A stretch of DNA of 64,000 nucleotides from Micromonospora sp. MW-13 (GCF_003434305.1 NZ_QKKX01000001.1:186001-250000), one strand, 5' to 3'. Positions 20,162 to 29,764 are shown, numbered from the stretch's first letter. Notes: a model not told the origin generated them from the letters alone. Made by a program: numbers and translations.

Positions 20162-22594
20162 TCACCCGCCGCGGGCGGCGCGGACGGCCGCGTACGCGTC
20201 GACGAGGCCGGCGCCGGTGATGTTCGCGTCGCCGCCGCAGGCGTCGGCCGGGTTGCGGGAGCGGTACGTCGCTCCGGCCGGGGTGGCGGTGTCCCGCAGG
20301 ATCCGCCGGGTCCGGTCCAGGTCGCCCACCAGGGCCGGGTTCGCCGACCACATCAACGCCACCACCCCGGCCACCTGCGGCGTGGCCATCGAGGTGCCGT
20401 CCAGGGTGGCGTACGTGCCGCCCGGCATCGCGGAGAGCACCCCCACGCCCGGGGCGACCAGGTCGGGCTTGGTCGTGCCGGGCACCGGGCCCCGGCTGGA
20501 GAAGGCGGCGACCTCCCGGTCCCGGTCCACCGCCCCGACGGTGAACACGTCCGGATACGTTGCCGGCGGATCCTCGATCGACCCGCAGTACGGCCCGGTG
20601 TTGCCGGCCGCAGCGACGACGAAGATGCCGGCCGCGTCCAGGGCCGCCGTCGCCGGCCGCAGCGCCGCCGGGTCGCAGCCCTCGATGGGCGGGCAGCCCC
20701 ACGAGTTCGTCAGCACCTGCGGGGCCCGCTCGGGCCGCCCGTCGGTGAACGGGTCGCCGCCGGTCGGGAACGGGGCCAGCATGAACTGGAGGCAGTCGAG
20801 GTAGCGGGCCGGGTTGCCGAGGTTGCGGTCCAGGTTCACGCAGCCGACCCAGCTCGCCCCCGGGGCCACCCCGATGCCGCCGCGCCCCACCGCGCTGCCC
20901 GCCGTGTGGGTGCCGTGCCCGCCCTGGTCGGTCGGTGCGGTCGTGTGGTCCCACGGGTCGTACCAGGAGTCGTCGCCGCCCCGGAAGCCGGCGGCCAGCG
21001 CGGGGTGCCGGCCGTCCACCCCGGAGTCCGAGCTGCCCACCACCACGCCGGTGCCGGTCACCCCCAGCCCGGACCACACCCGGTCCGCGCCGATCAGGGA
21101 CACGTTCCAGGCCGGCCCGGCCGGCGCCGGCGCGTCGCCCCGGCTGGTCGGCGCGGCGGCCGGCAGCGGGCGCAACCGCTGGCTGACCAGCACCCGCGCC
21201 ACCTCGGGCCGGCCGGACAGCCAGGTCCGCACGGCCGGGCCGCCGTCCACCTCGATCGCGTTGACCAGGTAGTAAGGCGTCGGGTCGAGCCGCAGCCGGG
21301 CCAGGTCGCGGCGCAGGCCGGGCTGGCTGCGCTCGGCTGTGGCGACGAGCCGGCGGTAGACCTCCCGGGCCCGGGCGTCCCGGCCGTCCCGCCCGGGCGC
21401 GCCGGCCGCGATCCCGCTCAGGTCGGCCTGCTCGCGCAGGACCACCAGCAGCCGCTCGCCGTGCAGGCCGGGCTGGCCGGGCCCGAGGTACACCGCCGCC
21501 GCCCCGGCCAGCAGGACCGCGGCGGTCGCCGCCGCCACCGGCCGGCTGGGCGTCCGGCCGCCCGGGCGGGCCAGCAGCACGCCGTACGCGACGGACAGCA
21601 CCGCGGCCACCGCGAGCCCGGCGGCGGCGGTGACCGCCACCCAGTACGGCACGTCGCGGGTGGCCGCCAGGATGAGGGTGATCTCCTCCGGGTCGGCGAA
21701 GGCCAGCGGCCCGAACACGCCGAGCCCGACGAGCCAGCGCGCCGGGCCGGGCCCGGCGGGCCCGCCCGCGCGGGCGGCGGGGACCTGGAGGGCGGCCAGC
21801 ACGAAGCCCAGCGGCGGCAGGGTCAGCAGGGCGGGCAGTTGCGCCCCGGACTGCCCGGTCCCGGCGGCGACGAGCAGCAGCGCCACCCCGGCGACCAGGC
21901 CGCCGACCAGCACCAGCCGGGCCGGCCGGGGCGGGCGGCCGACCGCGAAACGCGCCCAGAACCGGGCGTCGAGCAGCGCCCCGGCGAGGACGCCGACCGC
22001 CACCGCGGCGACCGCCGCGAGGACGGTCTCCAGCAGTCCTCCGAGCGCCCCGAGCCACGCCCAGGGCAGCACCGTAGCCACCCCGGCGGCCACCGCCAGC
22101 AGCGTCGCCGTCCCGTCCCCACCGGTGCCCGGCGGCGCCGGGACACGGCCCCGGGCGAGCCGGCCGAGCAGGGCGGCGAGCAGGCCGGCCGCCACGGCCA
22201 GGGCGGCGAGGTACGCCTCGTGGTGCACCGGCGGCAGGGCGCGCAGCAGGGCGAGCGCGCCGAAGGCCAGCAGCCCGGCGAGCCAGGCCCGGCCGGTGGC
22301 CCGGACCGCCCCGGCGCGCGGCAGCAGGGCGAGCAGCAGCACCGGCAGGCCGGCCAGCAGGACGGTGCCGCCGGCGACCACCGGCCAGAGCCAGACCGCC
22401 CGGTCCAGCCCGCTGGCCAGCAGAACCTGGTCGGTCAGCCAGCCGACCAGCTCGGCGGGGACGGTGACCGCGACCGTCCAGCAGCCGACCAGCACCGCGG
22501 ACACCACGGGCCACGGGCCGGGGCGGGGCGGCGGCGGGCCCGGCACGGCCGGGGGGAAGGGCTGACCTGCGAACGGTGGGGGGCCGACCTCCAT
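20162..22594 (-). CDS. Polytopic membrane-bound subtilisin-like serine protease (S8)
   Basis: 810 residues. ATG 22594 is six bases after TACTGT, a leaderless signature; the frame is open further but overlaps glpD. The Pro-rich head and about ten TM segments (30-370) form a large membrane domain. Residues 380-475 resemble an I9 propeptide. The S8 domain (about 495-810) has a complete triad: Asp523 in SSDSGVDGRHP, His560 in GGHGTHTAGS, Ser735 in DGTSMATPQVAG, with oxyanion Asn665 in AAAGNTG. Extra Cys residues (CVNL, CLQF, CPP, GCDP, YCG) suggest an oxidised outside location. The protease probably acts on the outer face; the substrate is unknown. Confidence 0.88.
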   Translation of the reverse strand: MEVGPPPFAGQPFPPAVPGPPPPRPGPWPVVSAVLVGCWTVAVTVPAELVGWLTDQVLLASGLDRAVWLWPVVAGGTVLLAGLPVLLLALLPRAGAVRATGRAWLAGLLAFGALALLRALPPVHHEAYLAALAVAAGLLAALLGRLARGRVPAPPGTGGDGTATLLAVAAGVATVLPWAWLGALGGLLETVLAAVAAVAVGVLAGALLDARFWARFAVGRPPRPARLVLVGGLVAGVALLLVAAGTGQSGAQLPALLTLPPLGFVLAALQVPAARAGGPAGPGPARWLVGLGVFGPLAFADPEEITLILAATRDVPYWVAVTAAAGLAVAAVLSVAYGVLLARPGGRTPSRPVAAATAAVLLAGAAAVYLGPGQPGLHGERLLVVLREQADLSGIAAGAPGRDGRDARAREVYRRLVATAERSQPGLRRDLARLRLDPTPYYLVNAIEVDGGPAVRTWLSGRPEVARVLVSQRLRPLPAAAPTSRGDAPAPAGPAWNVSLIGADRVWSGLGVTGTGVVVGSSDSGVDGRHPALAAGFRGGDDSWYDPWDHTTAPTDQGGHGTHTAGSAVGRGGIGVAPGASWVGCVNLDRNLGNPARYLDCLQFMLAPFPTGGDPFTDGRPERAPQVLTNSWGCPPIEGCDPAALRPATAALDAAGIFVVAAAGNTGPYCGSIEDPPATYPDVFTVGAVDRDREVAAFSSRGPVPGTTKPDLVAPGVGVLSAMPGGTYATLDGTSMATPQVAGVVALMWSANPALVGDLDRTRRILRDTATPAGATYRSRNPADACGGDANITGAGLVDAYAAVRAARGG

Positions 22595-22657
22595 CCCCAG
22601 ACAGTACGGCGTGATCACGACATGCCGCCGGACCGCCGGGACGGTTACCGTGGACGG

Positions 22658-24490
22658 GTGCGTGACCCCAACGTCTCCCGAACCCTCGCCGGTCAGCTCT
22701 CCCCGGCCCGCCGCGCGACCGACCTGCGCCGGCTGCGTGCCGAGCGGTTCGACGTCCTGGTCATCGGCGGCGGCGTCACCGGTGCCGGGGCGGCGCTGGA
22801 CGCCGCCTCCCGGGGGCTGAAGGTGGCCCTGGTGGAGGCGCGCGACTACGCGGCCGGCACCTCCAGCCGGTCCAGCAAGCTGATCCACGGCGGCCTGCGC
22901 TACCTGGAGCAGTTGGAGTTCCACCTGGTCCACGAGGCGCTCACCGAGCGGGGGCTGCTCGCCACCCGGCTCGCCCCGCACCTGGTCCGGCCGGTGCCGA
23001 TCCTGGTCCCGCTCCCCGCCGGCCGGGGCGTACGGGACATGCCGGCCCGCACCTTCCGCCGGTCCTACTACGGCCTCGGGGTGGCCGCGTACGACGCGTT
23101 CGCCGGGATCTTCGGGGGCGGCCGGGGGATGCCGCTGCACCGGCACCTCACCCGGGAGGGGGCGCGGCGGATCTTCCCCAGCCTGCGCGCCGACGCCCTG
23201 GCCGGGGCGATCCGCTACTACGACGGGCAGGTCGACGACGCACGGCTGGTGGTCACCCTGGCCCGCACCGCGGCCAGCCTCGGCGCGACCGTGGTCAACA
23301 GCACCCGCGCGGTCGGCCTGATCCGGCAGGCCCGCGAGGTGACCGGCGTCCGGGTCCGGGACCTGGAGGCCCCGCCCGGCTCGCCCGACGCCGAGTTCGA
23401 GGTGCGCGCCCGCACGGTCATCGCCGCCACCGGCGTGTGGAGCGACGACATGTCCCGGATGCTCAACGACGTCGGGCTGCGCCCCGGGTTCCGGGTCCGG
23501 GCGTCCAAGGGGGTGCACCTCGTGGTGCCCCGCTCGGCGATCACCGGCGAGACGGGGCTGATCCTGCGCACCGCCACCAGCGTCCTGTTCGTGATCCCCT
23601 GGGGCGGGCACTGGATCATCGGCACCACCGACACCGACTGGCGGCTGGACCGGTCCCACCCGGCCGCCTCGGCCCGCGACATCGCGTACCTGCTGGACCA
23701 GGTCAACACGGTGCTGGACCGGCCGCTCAGCACCGCCGACATCGAGGGCGTCTACGCCGGGCTGCGGCCGTTGCTGTCCGGCGAGGCGGACTCCACCTCG
23801 AAGCTGTCCCGCGAGCACGCGGTGGTCGAACCGATGCTCGGGCTGTTGCTGGTCGCCGGGGGCAAGTACACGACGTACCGGGTGATGGCCTCCGACGTGG
23901 TGGACCGCGCGGCCCGCCGGCTCGGCGGGGTGCGTCCGTCGCGCACCGCCGACCTGCCGCTGCTCGGCGCGGACGGGTACGCCGCGATGTGGCGGGACCG
24001 GGCCGACCTGGCCCGCCGGCACGGGGTGCCGGTCGGGGTGGTCGAGCACCTGCTGGAGCGGTACGGCACCCTCGCCCTCGACCTGCTCGCCCTGGTCGAC
24101 GCCGATCCGCTGCTGGCGTCCCCGCTGGCCGGGGCCCCGGAGTACCTGGCGGCCGAGGTGACGTACGCGGCCCGCGCCGAGGGGGCGCTGCACCTGGAGG
24201 ACGTGCTGACCCGGCGTACCCGGATCTCCTTCGAGACCACCCACCGCGGCCTGGAGTCCGCCGAGCACGCCGCGGAGCTGATGGGCGCGGTGCTGGGCTG
24301 GGACGCCGTGACCCGGGAGCGCGAGGTCACGCACTACCGGGCCCGGGTGGAGGCGGAGCGGCAGTCCCAGCTGATGCCGGACGACGCGACCGCCGACGCG
24401 GCCCGGCTCGGCGCTCCGGACGTGCGGGGCTTCGCGGCGGACCGGGGCGCCGACGGCGATCCCGTCGAGCTTCCGTCGTCCCCCCGGTAG
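22658..24490 (+). CDS. glpD: Glycerol-3-phosphate dehydrogenase, FAD-dependent
   Basis: 610 residues from GTG 22658, seven bases after TACCGT (leaderless). An N-terminal FAD-binding Rossmann motif VLVIGGGVTGAGAALDAASRG, followed by the GlpD signatures SSRSSKLIHGGLRYLEQ and WGGHWIIGTTDTDW, and a C-terminal DAO_C domain (RISFETTHRGLESAEHAA). Oxidises glycerol-3-phosphate to DHAP at the membrane, passing electrons to quinone. The C-terminus ends inside a 29-base tandem duplication. Divergent from the protease gene. Confidence 0.95.
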   Translation: MRDPNVSRTLAGQLSPARRATDLRRLRAERFDVLVIGGGVTGAGAALDAASRGLKVALVEARDYAAGTSSRSSKLIHGGLRYLEQLEFHLVHEALTERGLLATRLAPHLVRPVPILVPLPAGRGVRDMPARTFRRSYYGLGVAAYDAFAGIFGGGRGMPLHRHLTREGARRIFPSLRADALAGAIRYYDGQVDDARLVVTLARTAASLGATVVNSTRAVGLIRQAREVTGVRVRDLEAPPGSPDAEFEVRARTVIAATGVWSDDMSRMLNDVGLRPGFRVRASKGVHLVVPRSAITGETGLILRTATSVLFVIPWGGHWIIGTTDTDWRLDRSHPAASARDIAYLLDQVNTVLDRPLSTADIEGVYAGLRPLLSGEADSTSKLSREHAVVEPMLGLLLVAGGKYTTYRVMASDVVDRAARRLGGVRPSRTADLPLLGADGYAAMWRDRADLARRHGVPVGVVEHLLERYGTLALDLLALVDADPLLASPLAGAPEYLAAEVTYAARAEGALHLEDVLTRRTRISFETTHRGLESAEHAAELMGAVLGWDAVTREREVTHYRARVEAERQSQLMPDDATADAARLGAPDVRGFAADRGADGDPVELPSSPR

Positions 24491-24526
24491 CCGGCCCCCT
24501 TCCGTCGTCCCCCGGGAGCCGGCCCC
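24470..24526 (+). repeat. Tandem duplication across the glpD stop
   Basis: Copies at 24470-24498 and 24499-24526 share CTTCCGTCGTCCCCC, then GGTAGCC versus GGGAGCC and GGCCCC. The first copy contains the glpD stop codon. A recent slippage-type duplication. Confidence 0.7.
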
Positions 24527-24602
24527 TGACGGTGGCCGGGCCACCCCGGACCGGCGCCACCCCGGCCGGCAGGCGGCCGGGTCGGCCGTCGTGGACCGGG
24601 GC

Positions 24603-26003
24603 TCAGAGCACCTTGCCGGGGTTGAACATCCCGTCCGGGTCCAGCGCCGCCTTGATCGCCTGGTGCACCCGGACGCCCACCGGGCCGATCTCCCGGGCCA
24701 GCCAGTCCCGCTTGAGCAGCCCCACCCCGTGCTCGCCGGTGCAGGTGCCGCCCAGCTCCAGGCCGAGCCGCATGATCTCGTCGAAGGCCCGCCGGCCCCG
24801 GTCCAGGCTGGCCGGGTCGGCGCGGTCGACCACGATGTTCGGGTGCAGGTTGCCGTCGCCGGCGTGCCCCACCACGCCGATCGGGACGTCGCACTCCCCG
24901 GCGATCCGGGCCACCCCGTCCAGCAGCGCGGCGAGCGAGCCCCGGGGGACGGCCACGTCGTCGATGATCAGCCCGCCGTTCCCGCCCGGGTACGCGTCGG
25001 CGGCGAACCTCTCCATCGCCGGGTGGGCCAGCCGGCGGGCCTGCAACAGCGCCGCCGCCTCCACCGCGTCGGTGGCCGCGTACACCTCGTCGGCCCCGGC
25101 GGCCCCGCACACCTCGGCGATCCGGGCCAGGTCGTCGGCGGCCCGCGACCCGGTGTCCACGGCGGCGAGCAGCAGCGCCTGCGCGTCGGTGCGCAGCCCC
25201 ATCGGCTGGTACGCCTCGATCGCCCCCAGGTGGGTCCGGTCGAGCAGCTCCAGCAGGCTCGGGGTGAGCCCCTTCGCGGCGATCTCCGCCACCGCCGCGC
25301 CGGCCTCCGCCGTCGAGTCGAAGACGGCGACGAGGGTGAGCGACTCCTCCGGGGCTGGCCGCAGCGCGACGGTCACCTCGGTGACCACGCCGAGGGTGCC
25401 CTCCGAACCGACGAAGAGCCGGGTCAGGTCGTACCCGGCGACACCCTTGGCGGTGCGCCGGCCGGTGCGCAGCACCTCGCCGGAGGCGAGCACCACCTCC
25501 AGGCCGAGCACGTACTCGGTGGTCACGCCGTACTTGACGCAGCACATGCCGCCCGCGTTGGTGGAGACGTTGCCGCCGATGGTGGACGACTCCCAGGAGC
25601 CCGGGTCCGGCGGGTAGTACAGCCCCTCCCGGCGTACCGCGCCGGCCAGCGTCGCGTTCACCACGCCGGGCTGGACCACGGCGATCCGGCTCACCGGGTC
25701 GATCTCCAGGATCCGGTCCATCGCCACGGTGCTCAGCACGATCGCGCCGTCCACGGCGTTCGCCGCGCCGGCCAGCCCGGTGCGCGCCCCCTGCGGCACC
25801 ACCGGTACGCCGTGCCGGGCCGCCGCCCGGACCACGCCGACCACCTCGTCCGTGCCGCGCGGGCGGACCACCACCAGCGGCGTCCCGGCGGCGCACAGGT
25901 CGGCCTCGTCCCGCTCGTGCATCCGGAGCAGGTCCGGGTCGGTCAGGACGGCGTCGTCGCCGAGCACGGTGCGCAGGTCGGCGAGGAGGGGGGAGGCAGC
26001 CAT
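24603..26003 (-). CDS. FAD-linked oxidase (GlcD/D-lactate dehydrogenase family)
   Basis: 466 residues. A PCMH-type FAD domain (about 35-215): VVPQGARTGLAGAANAVDG and SSTIGGNVSTNAGGMCCVKYG, then GSEGTLGVVTEVT. The C-terminal cap/FAD-oxidase domain has VGHAGDGNLHPNI and CTGEHGVGLLK. Oxidises a 2-hydroxy acid such as glycolate or D-lactate; the exact substrate cannot be told. It stands alone without glcE/glcF. Convergent with glpD. Confidence 0.9.
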   Translation of the reverse strand: MAASPLLADLRTVLGDDAVLTDPDLLRMHERDEADLCAAGTPLVVVRPRGTDEVVGVVRAAARHGVPVVPQGARTGLAGAANAVDGAIVLSTVAMDRILEIDPVSRIAVVQPGVVNATLAGAVRREGLYYPPDPGSWESSTIGGNVSTNAGGMCCVKYGVTTEYVLGLEVVLASGEVLRTGRRTAKGVAGYDLTRLFVGSEGTLGVVTEVTVALRPAPEESLTLVAVFDSTAEAGAAVAEIAAKGLTPSLLELLDRTHLGAIEAYQPMGLRTDAQALLLAAVDTGSRAADDLARIAEVCGAAGADEVYAATDAVEAAALLQARRLAHPAMERFAADAYPGGNGGLIIDDVAVPRGSLAALLDGVARIAGECDVPIGVVGHAGDGNLHPNIVVDRADPASLDRGRRAFDEIMRLGLELGGTCTGEHGVGLLKRDWLAREIGPVGVRVHQAIKAALDPDGMFNPGKVL

Positions 26004-26039
26004 GCAGCAGAGGCTAACTCCCGGCTAGTTTTGGTGACC

Positions 26040-26306
26040 ATGCTGTACCTGGACCGGCCTGCCTGGCCGGCGCGCGGGCGGCTCTGGTCCCATCTGATCA
26101 GCGACGTCTCGCCCGCCGAGCTGCACACCTTCGCCGAGGCGCTCGGCGTGCCCCGCCGCGCGTTCGACCGCGACCACTACGACATCCCCGCCGAGCGGTA
26201 CGCCATGGCGGTGTACCTCGGGGCCCGGGTCGTCCCCAGCCGTGAACTGGTCCGCCTCCTCCGCGCCGCCAACCTCCGTCGCCCCAAACACCTCTCCCGC
26301 CCCTGA
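26040..26306 (+). CDS. DUF4031 family protein
   Basis: 88 residues from ATG 26040; an in-frame GTG six bases earlier is possible. The run GRLWSHLISDVSPAELHTFA, followed by AFDRDHYDIPAERYAMAV, is the pattern of the small DUF4031 proteins widespread in actinomycetes. Function unknown. TAGTTT lies just upstream, consistent with a leaderless start, and the gene is divergent from the oxidase gene. Confidence 0.8.
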   Translation: MLYLDRPAWPARGRLWSHLISDVSPAELHTFAEALGVPRRAFDRDHYDIPAERYAMAVYLGARVVPSRELVRLLRAANLRRPKHLSRP

Positions 26307-26320
26307 CCCCCGCCCACCAC

Positions 26321-26402
26321 CCCCGTCGATCTTGGACTTCGGGTGCCCGTTGCAGGACCCTTCGCGCCTTTTGTTAGGCACCGCAACTCCATGATCGCGG
26401 GG
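26321..26402. repeat. GATC-arm intergenic hairpin (family A)
   Basis: Left CCCCGTCGATCTTGGACTT and right AACTCCATGATCGCGGGG form imperfect outer arms; GGTGCCC and GGCACC form an inner pair. Very similar to the element at 37466. Lies between two convergent genes. Confidence 0.6.
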
Positions 26403-26423
26403 GTCGGCGGGGGTCGGCGGGGG

Positions 26424-27086
26424 TCAGCGGAGGGTGGCGAGTTCGCGGCGGAGGTTGGCCCGGGCCGGGTGTTCCCAGCGGGCCGCCAGGGCGGGCAGCC
26501 GGTAGAGGGTGGGCAGGACCAGCAGGCCGTCGAGCACCCGGGCCCGTCCGGCCCGGAAGTCCGGCTCCGGCACGTGTGCGTACTCCCGGCGGACGGCGGC
26601 GGCGTACCGGTCGTACTCGTCGGGCGGGCCGGCCAGCACGGCCAGGTCGGCGTCGCAGAGCAGCGCGCCGTCGCGGTCCCCGGCCGCCACCGCGTGCCCG
26701 GCGGTGAGCAGCACCAGCCGCCGCACCTCCGCCACCGCCCCGGCCGGCACCCCGGACCCGGTCAGCAGCGCGTCGGCGAGGTCGGCGCTGGCCCGCTCGT
26801 TGCCGTCCCCGCCGACGCGCGGATCGTAGACCGCGTCGTGGCACCAGGCGGCGAGCCGGACCAGGTCGGGGCTGCTGGCCAGTTCGGCGTGCGCGTCGAC
26901 GACGTCGAGGACGGCGGCCAGGTGCCGGACGGTGTGGTAGTGCCGGTGCGGTTCCCGCCAGCGGGCCAGCAGCCCCGCCCCGGCGTCGGCCAGCGCCGGT
27001 GAGTCCCCGGCCCCGGCACCCCGGGCCGCCGCCCGCCACCTGTCGATCAGCTCCGCCGCTCCCCGGCGGCCGTCCGAGTCCGTCAC
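26424..27086 (-). CDS. HD-domain phosphohydrolase-like protein
   Basis: 220 residues, GTG start at 27086. Motifs of a metal-dependent HD protein: HYHTVRHLAAVLD (His), AAWCHDAVYDPR (HD) and a later GHAVAAGDRDGALLCDADLAVL (Asp). These resemble the predicted HD superfamily hydrolases next to nucleotide metabolism genes. The substrate is unknown. Probably cytosolic. Divergent from the FUSC-like membrane protein gene with 60 bases between. Confidence 0.85.
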   Translation of the reverse strand: MTDSDGRRGAAELIDRWRAAARGAGAGDSPALADAGAGLLARWREPHRHYHTVRHLAAVLDVVDAHAELASSPDLVRLAAWCHDAVYDPRVGGDGNERASADLADALLTGSGVPAGAVAEVRRLVLLTAGHAVAAGDRDGALLCDADLAVLAGPPDEYDRYAAAVRREYAHVPEPDFRAGRARVLDGLLVLPTLYRLPALAARWEHPARANLRRELATLR

Positions 27087-27146
27087 CCGATCGAGTCTGC
27101 CGGAACGGGCGAGGATTCACCGCCCCCGCGGCGGGTAGTCCCCGCC

Positions 27147-28412
27147 ATGGCCGTGGCCCGGGACCGCCGACCGTCGCTGCTGCGGCGTGCCGGCCTGCGC
27201 CGTGGCGGGGCCGACATCGACTCGGCGCGCATCGCGGCGGCGATGGAGCAGCTTCGCCACCGCGGCAGGGCCACCCTGCACGACCGGCTGCACCGGGTCC
27301 GGATGGCGACGGGCCTGGCCGTGCAGGCCGGGCTGGCCGCCGCGCTGGCCTGGATCGTCTCCCACCACCTGCTGGGCAACCCGCAGCCGGTCTTCGCGCC
27401 GATCTCGGCGGTCGGCACCCTGGCCGCGTCGGTCGGCCAGCGGCTGCGCCGGACCGTCGAGCTGATCGTCGGGGTGGCGGTCGGGGTGTTCCTCGGCGAC
27501 GTGCTGATCTACTTCGTCGGCACCGGGGGCTGGCAGCTCGGGCTGGTGGTGACGGCGGCCATCCTGCTGACCATCTTCTTCGGCGCGAGCGTGGCGGTCG
27601 TCATCCAGGCCGCCGCCACCGCCGTGCTGATCGTCACGCTCAGCCCGTCCACCAAGGACCTGGAGATACCGCGCTTCATCGACGCCTTCATCGGCGGCGG
27701 GATCGCGCTGGTGGTGACGGCGGTGCTGTTGCCGCTGAACCCGCTGCGGGTGATCAACCGGGCCGCCCGGCCCGCGCTGGACCTGCTCGCCGACCAGCTC
27801 GACGTCGCCGCCGAGGCGCTGCGCAGGCGCGACCGGGACAGCGCCCAGCGGGCGCTGGAACGGCTCCGGGAGAACAAGGAGGAGCTGAGCACCTTCACCG
27901 AGGCGATCGAGGGCGCGAAGGAGACCAGCACCCTCTCGCCGGCGCGCTGGCACCGGCGCAGCGAGCTGACCCACTACGCCGAGGCGGCCGAGCCGATCGA
28001 CCGGGCGATGCGCAACAGCGGCACCCTGATCCGGCGCTCCGTGACGATGATCGAGGACGAGGAGCCGGTGCCGGAGCCGATGCCGGATGCGGTCGGCCAC
28101 CTCGCCGAGTCGGTCCGCCTGCTCCGCCACGAGTTCGCCGCCGGGGCGGAGACGGAGAAGGCCCGGGAGCGGTCGCTGCGCGCGGTCAGCGAGGCCGGCC
28201 GGGCGTACGCGCAGGGGGTCGGGTTCTCCGGCAGCGTGGTGATCGCGCAGGTGCGTACCACCGCCAGCGACCTGCTGGTCGCCTCCGGCATCGACCAGGC
28301 GGAGGCCAACCGGCTGATCCGGGAGTCCTTCGGCGAGCAGGAGAAACCGAACGCCGGCCCGGCCGAGAGCGGCGCCGCCCCGAAGCCGCCGATGGCCCCG
28401 CCGCTGGGTTGA
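27147..28412 (+). CDS. FUSC/aromatic acid exporter family membrane protein
   Basis: 421 residues. A basic N-terminus (1-50), about five to six TM helices between 55 and 205 with APISAVGTLAASVGQRLRRT (the FUSC-type signature) and GVAVGVFLGDVLIYF, then a long cytoplasmic helical region (about 210-380) rich in charged residues, ending Pro-rich. Related proteins (YccS/AaeB-like halves) are thought to export aromatic acids, but no substrate is shown here. Confidence 0.82.
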   Translation: MAVARDRRPSLLRRAGLRRGGADIDSARIAAAMEQLRHRGRATLHDRLHRVRMATGLAVQAGLAAALAWIVSHHLLGNPQPVFAPISAVGTLAASVGQRLRRTVELIVGVAVGVFLGDVLIYFVGTGGWQLGLVVTAAILLTIFFGASVAVVIQAAATAVLIVTLSPSTKDLEIPRFIDAFIGGGIALVVTAVLLPLNPLRVINRAARPALDLLADQLDVAAEALRRRDRDSAQRALERLRENKEELSTFTEAIEGAKETSTLSPARWHRRSELTHYAEAAEPIDRAMRNSGTLIRRSVTMIEDEEPVPEPMPDAVGHLAESVRLLRHEFAAGAETEKARERSLRAVSEAGRAYAQGVGFSGSVVIAQVRTTASDLLVASGIDQAEANRLIRESFGEQEKPNAGPAESGAAPKPPMAPPLG

Positions 28413-28419
28413 GGGGCGC

Positions 28420-29679
28420 TCAGCCCAGCTCGGCGAGGGCGGTGAGCAGGCGATCGACGTGCTCCGGTGGGCTACCCAGGCCGATGCTGGCCCGCAGGGC
28501 GGTCGGCGGCAGGTCCCGGTGACCACTGCGCGCGGCGGCCTCGGCGAGCAGCCGGCGGGCCAGCGGGTGGGCGCAGAACAGCCCGTCGCGCACCCCGATG
28601 CCGTACCGGGTGGCCAGCTCGGCCGCGACCTCGGCCGAGTCCCGGCCGGCCAGCACGAACGAGACGATGCCCACCCGGGGCGCGTCCGGGCCGAAGGCGC
28701 GCAACTCCACCACGTGTGGCAGGGCGGTCAGGCCGTCCCGCAGCCGCGCCAGCAGCGCCTGCTCGCGGGCGTGCAGCGCCGCCCGGTCCGCGTCGGCCAG
28801 CGCCGCGCAGACCGCCGCGAGCGCGACCGCGCCGAGCAGGTTGGGCGTGCCGGCCTCGTGCCGGGCCGGGCCGGTGGCCCACCGTACGTCGTGGGTGGCG
28901 GCCCCGACGTGACTGGTGGCGCCGCCACCGGCCAGGTACGGCGGGGCCGCGTCCAGCCAGTCGCCCCGCCCGAGCAGCACCCCCGCGCCGAAGGGCGCGT
29001 ACAGCTTGTGCCCGGAGACGGCCAGGTAGTCCACGTCCAGCGCGGCCACGTCCACCGGGGCGTGCGGGGCGAGCTGGGCGGCGTCCACCGCGATCCGGGC
29101 GGCGTGCCGGCGGGCCACCCGGGCCAGCTCGGCCACCGGCCAGCGCTCCCCGGTCACGTTGCTCGCCCCGGTCACCGCCACCAGCACCGGCGGGCCGGCG
29201 GTGGCCCCGCGACGCAGCTCGGTCAGCGCCGCGTCCAGCGCCCGGACCGCCTCGGCGGGGTCGGCCGGCATCGGCAGCCGCACCGAGCCGCGCGGCCAGG
29301 GCAGCAGGTTGGCGTGGTGCTCCCCGGCGAACGTCACCACCGTGGTCCCGGCGGGCAGGGCCCGGGCCAACAGGTTCAGCGCGTCGGTGGTGTTGCGGGT
29401 GAACACCACGTGGTCGTCGGCGCGGGCGCCGAAGAAGTCGCCGATCGTCTGCCGGGCCCGCTCGTACGCCAGCGTGCAGCGGCGCGACAGCGCGCCGGCG
29501 CCGCGGTGCACGCTGGCGTACCAGGGCAGCAGCTCGGTCACCGCGTCGGCCGCGGCCCGCGCGCACGGCGCGGTGGCGGCGTAGTCCAGGTTGAGCTGGC
29601 CCGGCACGCCGAGCACGTCGAGCGGTCGCGGCGTCGCCGGTGCGGTCGACGCGAGCGGGGGTACGAGGGTGACGGTCAT
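28420..29679 (-). CDS. Class V aminotransferase (cysteine desulfurase-like) under SAM-IV control
   Basis: 419 residues from ATG 29679, GGAGGTCGGGCC upstream. A PLP fold type I enzyme of the SufS/CsdA shape: VHRGAGALSRRCT, HHANLLPW, DAAQLAPHAPVDVAALDVDY and the PLP lysine in AVSGHKLYAPFGAGVL. The active-site loop reads PPTALRASIGLGSP where SufS has MCRAS, so the usual catalytic Cys is replaced by Leu; another Cys lies in GLFCAHPLARR. Sulfur or amino-acid metabolism is suggested by the SAM-IV riboswitch before it. The exact reaction is unknown. Confidence 0.82.
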   Translation of the reverse strand: MTVTLVPPLASTAPATPRPLDVLGVPGQLNLDYAATAPCARAAADAVTELLPWYASVHRGAGALSRRCTLAYERARQTIGDFFGARADDHVVFTRNTTDALNLLARALPAGTTVVTFAGEHHANLLPWPRGSVRLPMPADPAEAVRALDAALTELRRGATAGPPVLVAVTGASNVTGERWPVAELARVARRHAARIAVDAAQLAPHAPVDVAALDVDYLAVSGHKLYAPFGAGVLLGRGDWLDAAPPYLAGGGATSHVGAATHDVRWATGPARHEAGTPNLLGAVALAAVCAALADADRAALHAREQALLARLRDGLTALPHVVELRAFGPDAPRVGIVSFVLAGRDSAEVAAELATRYGIGVRDGLFCAHPLARRLLAEAAARSGHRDLPPTALRASIGLGSPPEHVDRLLTALAELG

Positions 29680-29764
29680 GGCCCGACCTCCGGGGTTCGG
29701 GACCCCGGGTGACACCCACCGGGACGGGGTCCGCGCTTGCCCAGCGCCGGACGGGGCTGGGCCC

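Noticed and set aside
20162..24544. 1460-codon extension of the subtilase frame through glpD
   Set aside because: The upstream half is the complement of glpD; TACTGT before ATG 22594 gives a proper start.
29700..29764. Terminator or second aptamer between the SAM-IV riboswitch and the aminotransferase
   Set aside because: Only a CCGGTG/CACCCGG pairing is seen; kept as a possible expression platform, not a separate feature.
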